Positions 1 through 8,400 of a stretch of 64,000 bases of DNA are shown here, one piece after another. The notes beneath the pieces are model-generated. The model had not been told where the DNA came from. It made no database searches and saw only the letters and a list, made by a program, of their open reading frames with translations. This DNA is from Pantoea eucalypti (GTDB lineage: Bacteria; Pseudomonadota; Gammaproteobacteria; Enterobacterales; Enterobacteriaceae). The translations under genes and the position numbers were made by a program. Location: assembly GCF_009646115.1 (NCBI RefSeq), contig NZ_CP045720.1, positions 620,001 to 684,000 of the forward strand, read 5' to 3'. Numbering within the stretch: position 1 is the stretch's first letter; each line of letters begins with the position of its first letter.

Positions 1-181
1 CGTTAAGTAAGAAGTTGGACGCATCATTCAGACGCCAGTGTCCCTGTTTGTCGATGCCCAGCAACACCACGTCAAACCTGGTTTTGTCGATCGCCTCAAG
101 GATATTTTTGGCCGACTGCAACGACACCTCATGCTCGGCCGACTTCCCGCCAAACACGATCCCTACCCGCAACTTTGTCAT
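1..181 (-). CDS. ddlA: D-alanine--D-alanine ligase A, N-terminal part (cut by window edge)
   Basis: Reading the minus strand from an ATG at 179-181 gives [20 protein letters not shown] followed by [18 protein letters not shown] and [10 protein letters not shown]. This is the start of DdlA, the ATP-grasp enzyme that joins two D-alanines for peptidoglycan precursors in the cytoplasm. The FGGxSxEHEVS stretch is the family's N-terminal signature. Only about 60 of roughly 365 residues lie in the window; the rest continues to the left of base 1. Nothing in the visible part suggests damage. The plus-strand open frames over the same bases are shadows. The gene marks core chromosome on the left side of the islands. 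Confidence 0.93.
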   Translation of the reverse strand, partial: MTKLRVGIVFGGKSAEHEVSLQSAKNILEAIDKTRFDVVLLGIDKQGHWRLNDASNFLLN

Positions 182-1191
182 CTGTTTTGCCCACTGAAAA
201 AATCAAAACCACAAGATAGCATGGGGTTTGCGCGGGTTAAATTACCTGAAATCTAAATGCTGGCGACAGTAATTGCCTCGTCAGGCTGTTTTAATCGCAG
301 CTACCTTTTCTCCATACGTTATCGACAGGTCGCAGGGATAACTTCGGATGAAGAGCGGTTGCAGATCAGAAAGGATGAGAGATGACTAAATCTGACGATC
401 AGGCAGAGGGCAATGCGGGATATCGCCAGGTTTGGCTGGAGAATATCACAACCCGTTGTCGTACCTTACCCAGTATGGTGTTGCGGGCGCTTTCGGGATA
501 ATGATCTGCGATGTGGCGATGACGCCACATTCAGGACTATCGCTGACGATTCGCGGTGCCGCTTGAGAGGATGAAAACTGTGAGCTGAGGTAAAACGGTC
601 AGCGTGGAAGATAGCTTCTGCCAGTCTCGCTTGTGTTCACACCAGCAAATATGAGGATGAGTACGTTTTCTCAGTTGCTCTCATCTTTGTGCGGCACATC
701 ATTTCTTTTTTGGTCGGGCGTTATCTTGCATAAAGGTTCGTAGGCAAGACCTGAGATCTTCCTGGTGTCCTTGGCGGGCTTCTTCTCCTTTCGCTTTCCC
801 GACATGACAGGCCACGCGCTAAATAACTCTGAGAGTATTTCGAAAATCTGATGCATAGCTGTTGCTCACTTGTTCGAGTCAGGCAATGCCAATGACTTTA
901 ACATGAAGCTAATATTTAATGGGCCGGATTTATGAGAGGCGTTGAGGGTTAGTTACAGGTGAGAAACCGGGTCGCTGTTTCCGGCTTCAGCCATTATTGA
1001 TGCGTGGTGGACTCTTTGAAACCGTCTACTGATTCTGCTGTGTGGCGCCAGCCGTGCCATTGATGATAAAGACTCGCAGAAGGCTCTGCAATTCACGGTC
1101 TTGATTCGGGCTGCTCAGGATAATCAGTTGAGGATTTCCCATGGCAGTGAAAATGCATCGCCACTTTGCCGCCACTCGAAAAGCCAGTAAC
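182..1191. other. Gene-poor stretch between ddlA and the leftmost attachment site
   Basis: About 1 kb with no convincing gene. A 39-codon frame at 382-501 (plus) has a good ribosome site (AAGGATGAGAG) and starts MTKSDDQAEGNAGYRQVW, but I do not recognise it. A 61-codon minus-strand frame (671-856, MHQIFEILSELFSAW...) is basic in the middle and lacks a clear ribosome site. The short, broken frames look like decayed island DNA. GCCACTTTGCCGCCAC at 1160-1175 resembles a sequence on the other side of the 1243 attachment copy. Confidence 0.4.
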
Positions 1192-1217
1192 AAAAAAGCC
1201 GCTTCAACGAGCGGCTT
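1192..1217 (-). terminator. Rho-independent terminator behind the leftmost tRNA fragment
   Basis: AAGCCGCT (1196-1203) pairs with AGCGGCTT (1210-1217) around a 6-base loop. The run of six A at 1192-1197 gives the U tract on the minus strand. It sits 26 bases beyond the tRNA-Ile2 3' fragment at 1243 and in the right orientation, so it may be the original ileX terminator displaced by island insertion (inference). Confidence 0.75.
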
Positions 1218-1242
1218 AAGTATATGTTTTTTTTATCACTAA

Positions 1243-1292
1243 ATTTGGTGGCCCCTGCTGGGTTTGAACCAGCGACCAGGGGATTATGAGTC
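1243..1292 (-). repeat. Attachment-site copy (tRNA-Ile2 3' segment), left end of island 1
   Basis: A 50-base segment matching 48 of 50 bases of the 3' part of ileX (30409-30458), running from the CCA end through the T arm to the anticodon loop. The two mismatches lie in the 3' strand of the anticodon stem, and the neighbouring 5'-strand base also differs in a compensating way. It lacks the 5' half of a tRNA and cannot be a functional gene. It marks the left boundary of the tandem island. Confidence 0.88.
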
Positions 1293-1612
1293 CCAATTTG
1301 AAGTGAGTGAAATCAGTAACTTACTGATTTCTAAGTTTCCGCTAGGCCGAATAGTGATGAAAAGTGGCATATAGCGTTGCGCTCTGCTGCCACTTTGCTG
1401 CCAATCATCAATAGAAGATTTCACTTAAATGATAAGTACAATTTTAGAACAGGATTTAAGTTATACATATTTTATCTCTAATTTAAGAACTCCATTTTGA
1501 ACAGTTTTTTGATGTAACTCTCAATGATTTTTTATTTTAAAGGGTTTGTAAAATTCGCCTTAATAATAGTTATAGATTAATAGCTGTTGAATTTTCTTAG
1601 CTTTAATTTACT
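1293..1612. other. AT-rich non-coding stretch
   Basis: No gene is seen. GCTGCCACTTTGCTGCCA at 1386-1403 resembles GCCACTTTGCCGCCAC at 1160-1175 on the other side of the attachment copy. The inverted pair TCAGTAAC/TTACTGA around 1312-1328 is short. The rest is AT-rich and carries the 3' side of the ptuB-like gene. Confidence 0.4.
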
Positions 1613-2239
1613 TTAACCTAACATTGAATTGACGAGATTTGAAAACTGTTCAGCAATTTTCGGGTCAAAGGGTTCTTTTCTACCTGTAGCTTCCTGTGCC
1701 TCATCAAATGTATTAGCTTGAATTTTATCGAGCTCAAAATATTTTTTGGTAAATTCCCCTTTTGCACTTCCGGGCATTACATTATAATAAACAATTTTTC
1801 TTCTATTAACTTGAGCCACTAAATATGTTAAGTTTTCATCCCAATTATCAATGTTGGGATGAATAAACTTATAACATTCGGTTTGATAATAATTTTCAGA
1901 AGCTTTGAAATCTTCAAAATCTCCCTCAATAAAAGAAACATCCTCACCTTTAATTCTCATGTTGCATCTTTTACAAGATACTGCCAAATTCATCATCTCA
2001 AACATTTCTGACTTGATTTTTGATTTTGGAATAATATGCTCAATGTCAAGTACCATGTTAAATTCATCGTCAATGTTACGAGAACAATAACAACAACATT
2101 CCTGCTGATTTTGTCTAAGGTGATTTTTTATTTTTCTTTTAAGATCACCAAGAGACTCATCACTCCAGAATGTATGGCCTTGCTCGATAGCGTTTGCCAT
2201 TAAGACTCTTTCCTCTTCTAGAAATGAAATGTTATTCAT
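1613..2239 (-). CDS. ptuB: PtuB-like HNH endonuclease of a Septu-type defence pair
   Basis: A 208-residue protein with a zinc-binding HNH fold: CCCYC near residue 50, LDIEHIIPKSK near 64-74 (the catalytic His) and CKRCN near 90, followed by the helical half of the fold. Septu PtuB proteins are about 215 residues and act as the DNA-cutting partner of PtuA. Its ATG overlaps the PtuA stop codon by one base (TAATG), so the two are translationally coupled. The AT content is high, typical of island cargo. I see no reverse transcriptase or ncRNA next to it, so it is stand-alone Septu rather than a retron with PtuAB. Other HNH plus ATPase pairs remain possible. The anti-phage role is from family knowledge. 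Confidence 0.78.
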   Translation of the reverse strand: MNNISFLEEERVLMANAIEQGHTFWSDESLGDLKRKIKNHLRQNQQECCCYCSRNIDDEFNMVLDIEHIIPKSKIKSEMFEMMNLAVSCKRCNMRIKGEDVSFIEGDFEDFKASENYYQTECYKFIHPNIDNWDENLTYLVAQVNRRKIVYYNVMPGSAKGEFTKKYFELDKIQANTFDEAQEATGRKEPFDPKIAEQFSNLVNSMLG

Positions 2240-3408
2240 TATTCAATCCCTTTCTTAATGGCAACTTTTGAAATTAACTCACCAACACCAATAAGGAATT
2301 TTTCTTGAGCAATGTCATTTGCCATGTCTTGAAATTCCGCAAGACGTTCTCTTGCAGTTTTTAATGATATTTCACCGCTTGTAAATTTATCAATGATATC
2401 TACACATCGGTTTGATAAGGCTCTGTTCTTAGGTGTCAGCGTGTCAAAATAATCAATATATAACTCTTCAGCATTATCACTAAAAGATACAACTCTGGAA
2501 AAAAAGTCATTTTCTCTCTTGAAAATTGCCACTTCATTCTTTTCTGAAACAGAAGATATAATAAGAGGTGAATGTGTTGCTACAATAACTTTACATCGAT
2601 TGTATCCAATAGCTCCCTTCAGAAGGTCGAAATACTCCCTTTGCCATTGAGGGTGAAGACTATTCTCAGGTTCATCGATAAAAATAAATGAGCGGTCATT
2701 TGCACAAAAAGCAATATGTACGAGTAATGCTATAAAAGATAGTTCTCCTGAACTTGCAAAACTCAGTGGAAATGACGTTTTTCCTTTTCTCAAAAAAACT
2801 TCTATTCCTGATATTATTTTTGCCTTTTTCAAAATTTTTTCGAACTTTAGTAAAAGCAAATAGGCGTCGAAATTACCTTCATAAAATACATTGCTTTGAT
2901 TATTTAGCCAAACTAAAGCGCTGTAACCGTAGTTTATCTGATGAATAGCTTTATCTATGGCCATTTTAAGCTCATCAGGTATTTCTTCATCGCTGCTATC
3001 AAAGAAAATTGGATAGTAATCGCCTGCTGAGTTTTTATTATATCTTATTGCATCTTTGAATTTTTTCTTGAATTTCACTGAAATTCCAATTGTCTGTTCA
3101 TATCCTATATGGTCTAAAACTGAAAATATGCTATTGACTTTATTCTTGCTTTTAGTGGAAAGAGTTTTTTTGATCGCTTGAGCAGGAAAATTCCTACCAA
3201 GTTTATTGCCGATATAGTTGTAGTTTAGGCTTTTTTGATGAGTTCGAAATTTATCAAAAAGAGTATTTGAAACTGCAATTGTAGTGTATCCTGAATCGTG
3301 AAACTCTTCAGCTAAATTGTGCAGCAGCCTACTTTTGCCGCTTCCATTTTTTCCTACTAAAATAAAATAATCTTTTGAGGAATTTATAATGTCTTTAGAG
3401 TTTAACAT
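2239..3408 (-). CDS. ptuA: PtuA-like AAA/ABC-type ATPase of a Septu-type defence pair
   Basis: A 389-residue ATPase: Walker A GKNGSGKSR near residue 20, an ABC-signature-like SSGELSF around 220, Walker B FIFIDEPENSLHP near 245, and a switch histidine in VATHSPLIISS. This is the SMC/OLD-like (AAA_15/AAA_21) layout of PtuA, usually about 400-430 residues. I start at the ATG at 3406-3408, because AAGGAG lies 4 bases upstream. The longer frame would need a TTG at 3453 with no ribosome site. It is the first gene of the operon and ends in TAATG with the HNH gene. In known Septu systems PtuA forms a complex with PtuB and controls its nuclease activity. Confidence 0.78.
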   Translation of the reverse strand: MLNSKDIINSSKDYFILVGKNGSGKSRLLHNLAEEFHDSGYTTIAVSNTLFDKFRTHQKSLNYNYIGNKLGRNFPAQAIKKTLSTKSKNKVNSIFSVLDHIGYEQTIGISVKFKKKFKDAIRYNKNSAGDYYPIFFDSSDEEIPDELKMAIDKAIHQINYGYSALVWLNNQSNVFYEGNFDAYLLLLKFEKILKKAKIISGIEVFLRKGKTSFPLSFASSGELSFIALLVHIAFCANDRSFIFIDEPENSLHPQWQREYFDLLKGAIGYNRCKVIVATHSPLIISSVSEKNEVAIFKRENDFFSRVVSFSDNAEELYIDYFDTLTPKNRALSNRCVDIIDKFTSGEISLKTARERLAEFQDMANDIAQEKFLIGVGELISKVAIKKGIE

Positions 3409-3635
3409 TTTTCTCCTTAATAATTTTGATGCCCATATACTCTGATGAATCAAGGTTTCGCTATTTGCTAAGTTTCTATTTTCTATGGCGCGACGTATTA
3501 ATCATATTATTGAATCTTTAGTGCTTAAAGGGATTTGTTATTTAGTTCGTTATCTATATGATGATTTTAATTGAAAAATAGATTCAGTGTGATTTGGAGG
3601 TTGAGTATTATGAATAAGCTCACATTTCATAATAA

Positions 3636-4655
3636 TTATAGCTCCACGAAGTTTAATGGGTTAAGCAACATTGCTTCCGACAAATGATCCGGTGCAAAAT
3701 GTGCGTACCGCATAGTCACCTTAATATCTGTATGTCCCAATATTCGCTGAAGCACAAGGATGTTGCCACCATTCATCATGAAGTGAGACGCGAAGGTGTG
3801 GCGCAAAACATGCGTAAGCTGCCCTGCAGGTGTCTCGATACCAGCGCGTTGCATAGCCTTTCTAAAGGCTGAGTAACAAGGTTTAAAGAGCTCCTGCGCT
3901 TTCCTGCTGGATGGCAGATCAGCCTGTAATTTTTCAGTTATCGGCACCGCGCGGTTTTTCTTGCCTTTAGTTTTCACGTAGATGATCTGACCGGTGCGGA
4001 TTTGGTTGCCCTTCAAGCCTTCGGCTTCACTCCATCGTGCACCTGTTGCCAGGCAGATTTTCACAATGGTCGTCAGATCTTTAGATCGGCTGTTCTCACA
4101 TTCGGCGAGGAGGGTTCTGATTTCCTCAATGGTGAGATACGCCATCTCGGATTCACTGATCTTAAATTCGCGTACGTTCTCAAGTGGATTAGCTGCGGTC
4201 CATTCATCCAATCGACGCAGCTCGTTGAACATCGCCCTGAAATACGCCAGCTCTAAATTAACTGTGCGCGGCGTAACTGTCTTCACTCGGCTGGAGCGGG
4301 TGATCTTCCCGCTTAACCGCTGCTCGCGATAAGACGCAAAAATCTTCGCGTTGAACTCGGTAGCGAGTGGATTTCCCATCGCTTCGCAGGCGAACGCCAT
4401 CGTAGTTCGCCGCTTCTCACCATCCGCCAAGGTGATGCCATGCGTGTTGAACCACAATTCAACCAGCTCAATTATCCGGCGCTTATCTGTTTTCTCACCC
4501 AGCCAAGGCTTGTCCTGACGCTGATCTTTTACGAACTTCTTAAAAGATTGCGCTTCGCCTTTAGTGGCGAACTGGCGGCGTATTCTCTTATCGTCTCGGC
4601 CGTTCGGGAAAACCTGAGTCTGCCATTCCCCAGTGGGTAATTTACCTATCGCCAT
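3636..4655 (-). CDS. int: P2-type tyrosine recombinase (integrase)
   Basis: A 339-residue integrase starting MAIGKLPTGEWQTQVFPNG, the N-terminal arm-binding form of P2/186-type integrases. The catalytic set is visible: Arg in TGARWSEA, HVLRHTF (H-x-x-R), His in GHTDIKV and Tyr in RYAHFAPDHL. I use the ATG at 4653-4655 (AAAGG upstream), because the extra 58 residues of the longer frame look unrelated to integrases. It lies in the interior of island 1, about 2.4 kb from the left att copy. It may therefore be the integrase of a prophage remnant inside the island rather than the enzyme that inserted the whole segment. Confidence 0.9.
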   Translation of the reverse strand: MAIGKLPTGEWQTQVFPNGRDDKRIRRQFATKGEAQSFKKFVKDQRQDKPWLGEKTDKRRIIELVELWFNTHGITLADGEKRRTTMAFACEAMGNPLATEFNAKIFASYREQRLSGKITRSSRVKTVTPRTVNLELAYFRAMFNELRRLDEWTAANPLENVREFKISESEMAYLTIEEIRTLLAECENSRSKDLTTIVKICLATGARWSEAEGLKGNQIRTGQIIYVKTKGKKNRAVPITEKLQADLPSSRKAQELFKPCYSAFRKAMQRAGIETPAGQLTHVLRHTFASHFMMNGGNILVLQRILGHTDIKVTMRYAHFAPDHLSEAMLLNPLNFVEL

Positions 4656-4889
4656 GCTATGCCTTTCTCTGAGCGGGCAACGACTTGCCCAAAAACTTGA
4701 TATTATGGCCGCGCTCACCGCCTGGATGAAGTACGTATGGGCAGTGCAGATCACCAATGTGTTAGCCACGCCGCATATCAGTTGGCCCGAAAAGCCCGCC
4801 TGACGGGCGAACTGGCAATGGATTAACAACCTGGCACACAGATGGTAAAGTAAAATTCGCTAACCATTTAACGAAAGGGATCAGCAGGT

Positions 4890-5345
4890 ATGGATACAAC
4901 AGAGCAACTGGATGGTACGTATTATTTCAACCAATTGCCTAATCTGACGCCGCAGGAGTTGCTGTTCTGGATACTTATTGATGAGACACAAAAGCAACTA
5001 GGCGTTCAGGATATTTTGGCCGTTGCGGGATTAATTCTGGGCAACAATAATATCGACGTACCAGGGAAACCTAACACGGCAACCCCCGGTACTTCCGTTG
5101 CGTCGCTCTTTTTCCGCAAACACCTTTCTTACAAATTCCGGCGCCGCATTCTGCCAACGCTGACCGCCAAATCTTTCAGCCTGCGTGGGCTGAAGATTTT
5201 TTGGGTAAATAATCTGGGGGCATTTGTAGGCAGAGCCGTGCCTGTTGTCGGATGGTTGATTCTGGCAAACGATGTTGCACAAATTAGTTTCCACACTGTC
5301 CATCGCTATAACCTGATTGTGCGACCGGAGGATAAAATCTGGTGA
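4890..5345 (+). CDS. STM2901-family protein
   Basis: A 151-residue protein beginning MDTTEQLDGTYYFNQLPNL. The layout TPQELLFWILIDET / AVAGLILGNNN / PGTSVASLFFR / LPTLT and a hydrophobic GAFVGRAVPVVGWLILANDV segment matches the STM2901 family of enterobacteria, whose function is unknown. The glycine-rich hydrophobic segment near residues 110-130 could associate with membranes. It overlaps the next gene by four bases, so the two form an operon. Such genes often lie beside phage-tail or type VI secretion genes, as here. The recognition is from memory of the family, not a search. Confidence 0.65.
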   Translation: MDTTEQLDGTYYFNQLPNLTPQELLFWILIDETQKQLGVQDILAVAGLILGNNNIDVPGKPNTATPGTSVASLFFRKHLSYKFRRRILPTLTAKSFSLRGLKIFWVNNLGAFVGRAVPVVGWLILANDVAQISFHTVHRYNLIVRPEDKIW

Positions 5346-5665
5346 ATAATATGACAGCAACCCCTGATGCAGTGCGCGAATTTATTCTGCGTGAGCTGCC
5401 GCTGGTGACGACGTTTCTGTTGAAGAAAATTGAAGTCGGCGACGATGACATTCTGCAGGAACAGTTCGAGGCGGATGATATCGCTGAAATGGCGAAAAAG
5501 TTTTTTAATGACTTTGATGTGCAGCCAGCAGGCTTCAATCTTGTCGCTTATTTCCCCTGGAAAACCTCCTCGCTGTTCTCACGCAAAAATGTAAAACAGG
5601 ATAAAGAGCCACTGACCATAAGAATGTTTATTGAGTCAGCCCGTGCAGGGCGCTGGCTTTTCTGA
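5342..5665 (+). CDS. DUF1493-family protein
   Basis: A 107-residue protein ending KEPLTIRMFIESARAGRWLF; the PLT-x-x-M-x-x-SA-x-x-G-x-W ending is characteristic of DUF1493. The N-terminal half is acidic (DDDILQEQFEADDIAEMAKKFF). The frame opens with a GTG at 5342 that overlaps the STM2901-family stop, and an ATG follows three codons later at 5351; either could be used. Members of this family occur next to STM2901-type genes in Salmonella and relatives, with no established function. An immunity or accessory role for a neighbouring effector is possible but not shown. Confidence 0.7.
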   Translation: MNNMTATPDAVREFILRELPLVTTFLLKKIEVGDDDILQEQFEADDIAEMAKKFFNDFDVQPAGFNLVAYFPWKTSSLFSRKNVKQDKEPLTIRMFIESARAGRWLF

Positions 5666-5783
5666 TTGCTCACAGCAGGTGATAAAGTTCCCCGTTTTGT
5701 CAGCTGCCACACAATTACAATAATATGATCTACCTTCCCTAAGGCCTGACCATAACGGAACTCCTTCACAGAAGAATCGCTAT

Positions 5784-6821
5784 ATGACACAGAATTATCA
5801 CCTGGACGCCGCGAAACCGCACAACAGGCCAGCCGCTGCAGAAAACACCGGTGCAGCGTCAGGTGGAAAGCCATTATCCGGAGCTGGCCAGCGGCCTGCA
5901 CCTGCCTAAAATGGCGCGCGTTGTTGCCCCGACTGAGGCGGTCAAAAGTGGAAACTTTGCTGACCCCTTCATGCTGACCCCTTCAGGCCGCGCTATGCCG
6001 TCAATCTGCAGCTGCTGGACGCTGACGGCAATCCGGACGGCAGTACGCCGGTTTATCCTGCCGTGCCGCTGCCCGTACCGATGGCCGGTAATGATTCCGG
6101 CATGTTCCAGTTCCCACCGGAGGGTACGCTGGTTGAGGTGGGTTTTACCGGCGGACGCCCGGACAAGCCGTTTGTGCGGCAGACGATGCCGGGAGGGACC
6201 AGCCTGCCGGACGTGAAGCCGGGCGAACAGCTGCAGCAGCAGCGCGCGGAAGTTTCACAACGGGTAACGCAGGCGGGAGACTGGGAGCGCCAGACCGATC
6301 AGGCCATTCGTGAAACATCAATGAGCCGGGAAGTTAAAGCGGATATGGAAAAGCGTGAGCTGGTCAGCAGGGAAACGACGGTCAAAGCCACGGACAGAAC
6401 TACTGTGATCGGCACGGCGTCACTGATGGCCGGAGCCATCCAGCACGTAACAACCGGCAGTTACAGCGTGGTCGCACAGCAGAATCAACTGATTACAGTG
6501 GGCGGCAATGCGGAAACGGACGTCACCGGCAGCGCGGCGATAAAAGTCGGGCAGGCACTGACTGAGAAAATTGGCCAGCTGCGCCAGAGCATTGCCGGTA
6601 CACGTCAGGAAATCATCGCGCCGGTGGTGTGGATTGGTTCAGAGAAGATTAACGTGGCCCAGTTGATGCTCGATACAGTGGCGCTGGTACAGCAATTGGC
6701 TGAACAACTGGCAAATCATACGCACCCGTCAACAGGACAGCCCACGAACAGCAGCGCTATCGGGCAGAGTGGCCAGCAGGCTGCTGCGCTTAGTAAGAAG
6801 TATTCCCCCGTCATTGGCTAA
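5784..6821 (+). pseudogene. Phage baseplate/spike-like protein gene, frameshifted by a 14-bp tandem duplication
   Basis: The 3' frame (6063-6821) encodes a tail-spike-like protein: a gpV/VgrG-type OB region (PMAGNDSGMFQFPPEGTLVEV), a repetitive beta region (VTTGSYSVVAQQNQLITVGG) and the ending NHTHPSTGQP ... KKYSPVIG typical of contractile-tail baseplate proteins. The upstream part (QRQVESHYPELASGLHLPKM ... GNFADPF) is in another frame. The junction holds TGCTGACCCCTTCA twice in tandem (5958-5971, 5972-5985). Removing one copy joins the frames as ...NFADPFRPRYAVNLQL.... Upstream of 5850 another frame change is likely, since an ATG with MTQNYHLDAAKPHNRP at 5784 runs into a stop. The gene is broken as written. 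Confidence 0.75.
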
Positions 6822-6833
6822 GCCATCACACCG

Positions 6834-6857
6834 ACCCGCTATCACAGCGGGTTTTTT
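6834..6857 (+). terminator. Rho-independent terminator after the baseplate-like gene
   Basis: ACCCGCT (6834-6840) and AGCGGGT (6846-6852) form a 7-bp stem with a 5-base loop, followed by six T. It lies 13 bases past the stop codon of the baseplate-like gene. Confidence 0.85.
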
Positions 6858-7437
6858 ATTACCCGTCACCAGAACGCCTCAGCCGCACTATGCACCACGC
6901 ACATGCGCAGCCATCTCGCACAGTAACCATAGATAGATCATCCGCACAGCGTGGCACTGGCTGCGCGTCAGCCCCGGCAAAATAATCGCTGCGCAGACAA
7001 AATCGGCGCTACACCGCACCCGCCTGCTGGTTTTGCATCATAAAAATATTTCAGTTTCATTTTTTTACAAACAGTATCGACAGAGCGCATGGCTGCTGGC
7101 TTTCTGACACAGTCCTCCAAATGAAAAGAGTGAAAAGAATTTCAATCTTTTTCAGTTTCATGGATCTCAATTGGATCTCGATGAGGTTTTATCTTTATGA
7201 AATATAAAGGAATGATTTGTTTTACGTTAGCTGGCAGATTACAAGTGGATCTCTGGTGATGATGCTTTAAAACGATGATATCCAGCTGTGGCGGGGTTTG
7301 AGCGGTGTTTGGTGCTTTAGAGGAGAATGAAAAATATGACAATACAATTATTTTATTGAGAACAATGTGCTTGTGGGACAAGGAATGAAGGGGCATCTAC
7401 AATCCCAAACAGTATGGATAATAAAATGCCCATGATA
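6858..7437. other. Non-coding stretch between the phage remnant and the PIN gene
   Basis: 580 bases with no gene I can support. An 84-codon minus frame (7142-7396) has no ribosome site and no recognisable pattern. The sequence changes from GC-rich (phage-like) to AT-rich around 7030, which fits a junction between two cargo blocks. Confidence 0.4.
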
Positions 7438-8049
7438 CTAGTTAGCTAGTTTATTTTGACTCGCTGCTGCTGCTAAAACATTTGCATTAGAAGTGTAAAC
7501 ATTAATACCATCAACGGTAGTATAGTCACCATCATCAGTAATGATATTTAGAACTCCAGAAGACTTCATGCTTTCATGAATCATCAAGTCATAGCCATCT
7601 AAAGTGTTATTAGGCATTAGATTAACACATTCATTGGTCAATTCCTCACAAACACTAATTTCTATCTGTGTGGCCAAAGACTCAACTTGCAACCAAGATG
7701 TTTTGATTTCATTTATAGCTGCATTTCTTTCATTACTATAAATATGGCGGAAGTCTTTAGTGCCGATCTTTTTATTGACAACTTTTTCGTGTATTTCTCT
7801 TTCCGACTTTTCAATAATATGTGCAAGCTCAGCCAATGAAAGTCCTGAGTGAAAAAGAGTGGCATTTTTTCCCAAGGCTGAATTGATAAACTGGTTATAG
7901 CATTGGAGATATTGTCTATTTGAAGGTATGCCTTTGGAATAAGTGAGCCAAAACCATACATTAGTATCTACAAAAAAACTGTCCGAATCTTTTGGTGTAT
8001 ATTTATTGATATTGTAAACATTCGATAAAATCTTACCATTGAAAGCCAT
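7438..8049 (-). CDS. PIN-domain nuclease, third gene of a GHKL-STAS-PIN operon
   Basis: A 203-residue protein with the PIN acidic set: FVDTNVW (Asp28, Asn30), SLAELAH (Glu74), DGYDLMIHE (Asp154) and ITDDGDY (Asp172/173). PIN domains are Mg-dependent RNases, commonly toxins or RNA-processing enzymes. At 203 residues it is longer than VapC (about 130-150). The extra part is mostly helical, around residues 80-140. Its ATG overlaps the DUF4325 stop (TAATG), so it is translationally coupled as the last gene of the operon. No VapB-like antitoxin is adjacent. The two upstream genes are the natural candidates for control. The RNase function is inferred from the motifs. Confidence 0.85.
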   Translation of the reverse strand: MAFNGKILSNVYNINKYTPKDSDSFFVDTNVWFWLTYSKGIPSNRQYLQCYNQFINSALGKNATLFHSGLSLAELAHIIEKSEREIHEKVVNKKIGTKDFRHIYSNERNAAINEIKTSWLQVESLATQIEISVCEELTNECVNLMPNNTLDGYDLMIHESMKSSGVLNIITDDGDYTTVDGINVYTSNANVLAAAASQNKLAN

Positions 8050-8399
8050 TAGTCTGCCTCCTTGGCTTGCTGCTCAAGTATTTCATCTACAATTCGCTTG
8101 TAGTCCACATTTGAATTGAAACGGCTTACATTCTCTACCACTCGATCAACAATTGAATGCCCAACAGGGTCTAGGTTTTCGAGGTGCAATAACCCTGACA
8201 AATCGCTTTGCGGAAATGCATTGAGCAACTGACCGATGCTAAAATTAAAAAAAGGTGAAGCAAACATCTTAACATTCGAGAAGTCTAGCGTTACTTGCTC
8301 TCTGTCGTTAATATGTGGTGCAACCATATCAAATAATTTTTGCCCGTCATCTTTTAAAATGCATCGAGGACCGATAAATTCTTTGATAGAAATATTCAT
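8049..8399 (-). CDS. STAS-like DUF4325 protein
   Basis: A 116-residue protein beginning MNISIKEFIGPRCILKDDGQ, then VTLDFSNVKMFASPFFNFSI, the core of the STAS-like DUF4325 family: a beta strand ending in a serine region followed by a helix. STAS domains such as SpoIIAA bind GHKL kinase/anti-sigma proteins and switch partners on phosphorylation. Here Ser/Pro/Phe at the start of the helix (ASPFFN) would sit at the usual phosphoacceptor region. It lies between a GHKL ATPase gene (one base between stop and start) and a PIN nuclease gene (1-base overlap). A regulatory link between the two is inferred from order and family. Confidence 0.8.
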   Translation of the reverse strand: MNISIKEFIGPRCILKDDGQKLFDMVAPHINDREQVTLDFSNVKMFASPFFNFSIGQLLNAFPQSDLSGLLHLENLDPVGHSIVDRVVENVSRFNSNVDYKRIVDEILEQQAKEAD

Positions 8400-8400
8400 A

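Noticed and set aside
1243..1292. Functional second tRNA gene
   Set aside because: Only the 3' half is present; no acceptor 5' strand or D arm.
1293..3635. Retron next to the Septu-like genes
   Set aside because: No reverse transcriptase frame or msr/msd-like inverted repeat is seen near the pair.
7142..7396. Minus-strand 84-codon frame before the PIN gene
   Set aside because: No ribosome site, biased composition, no recognisable content.
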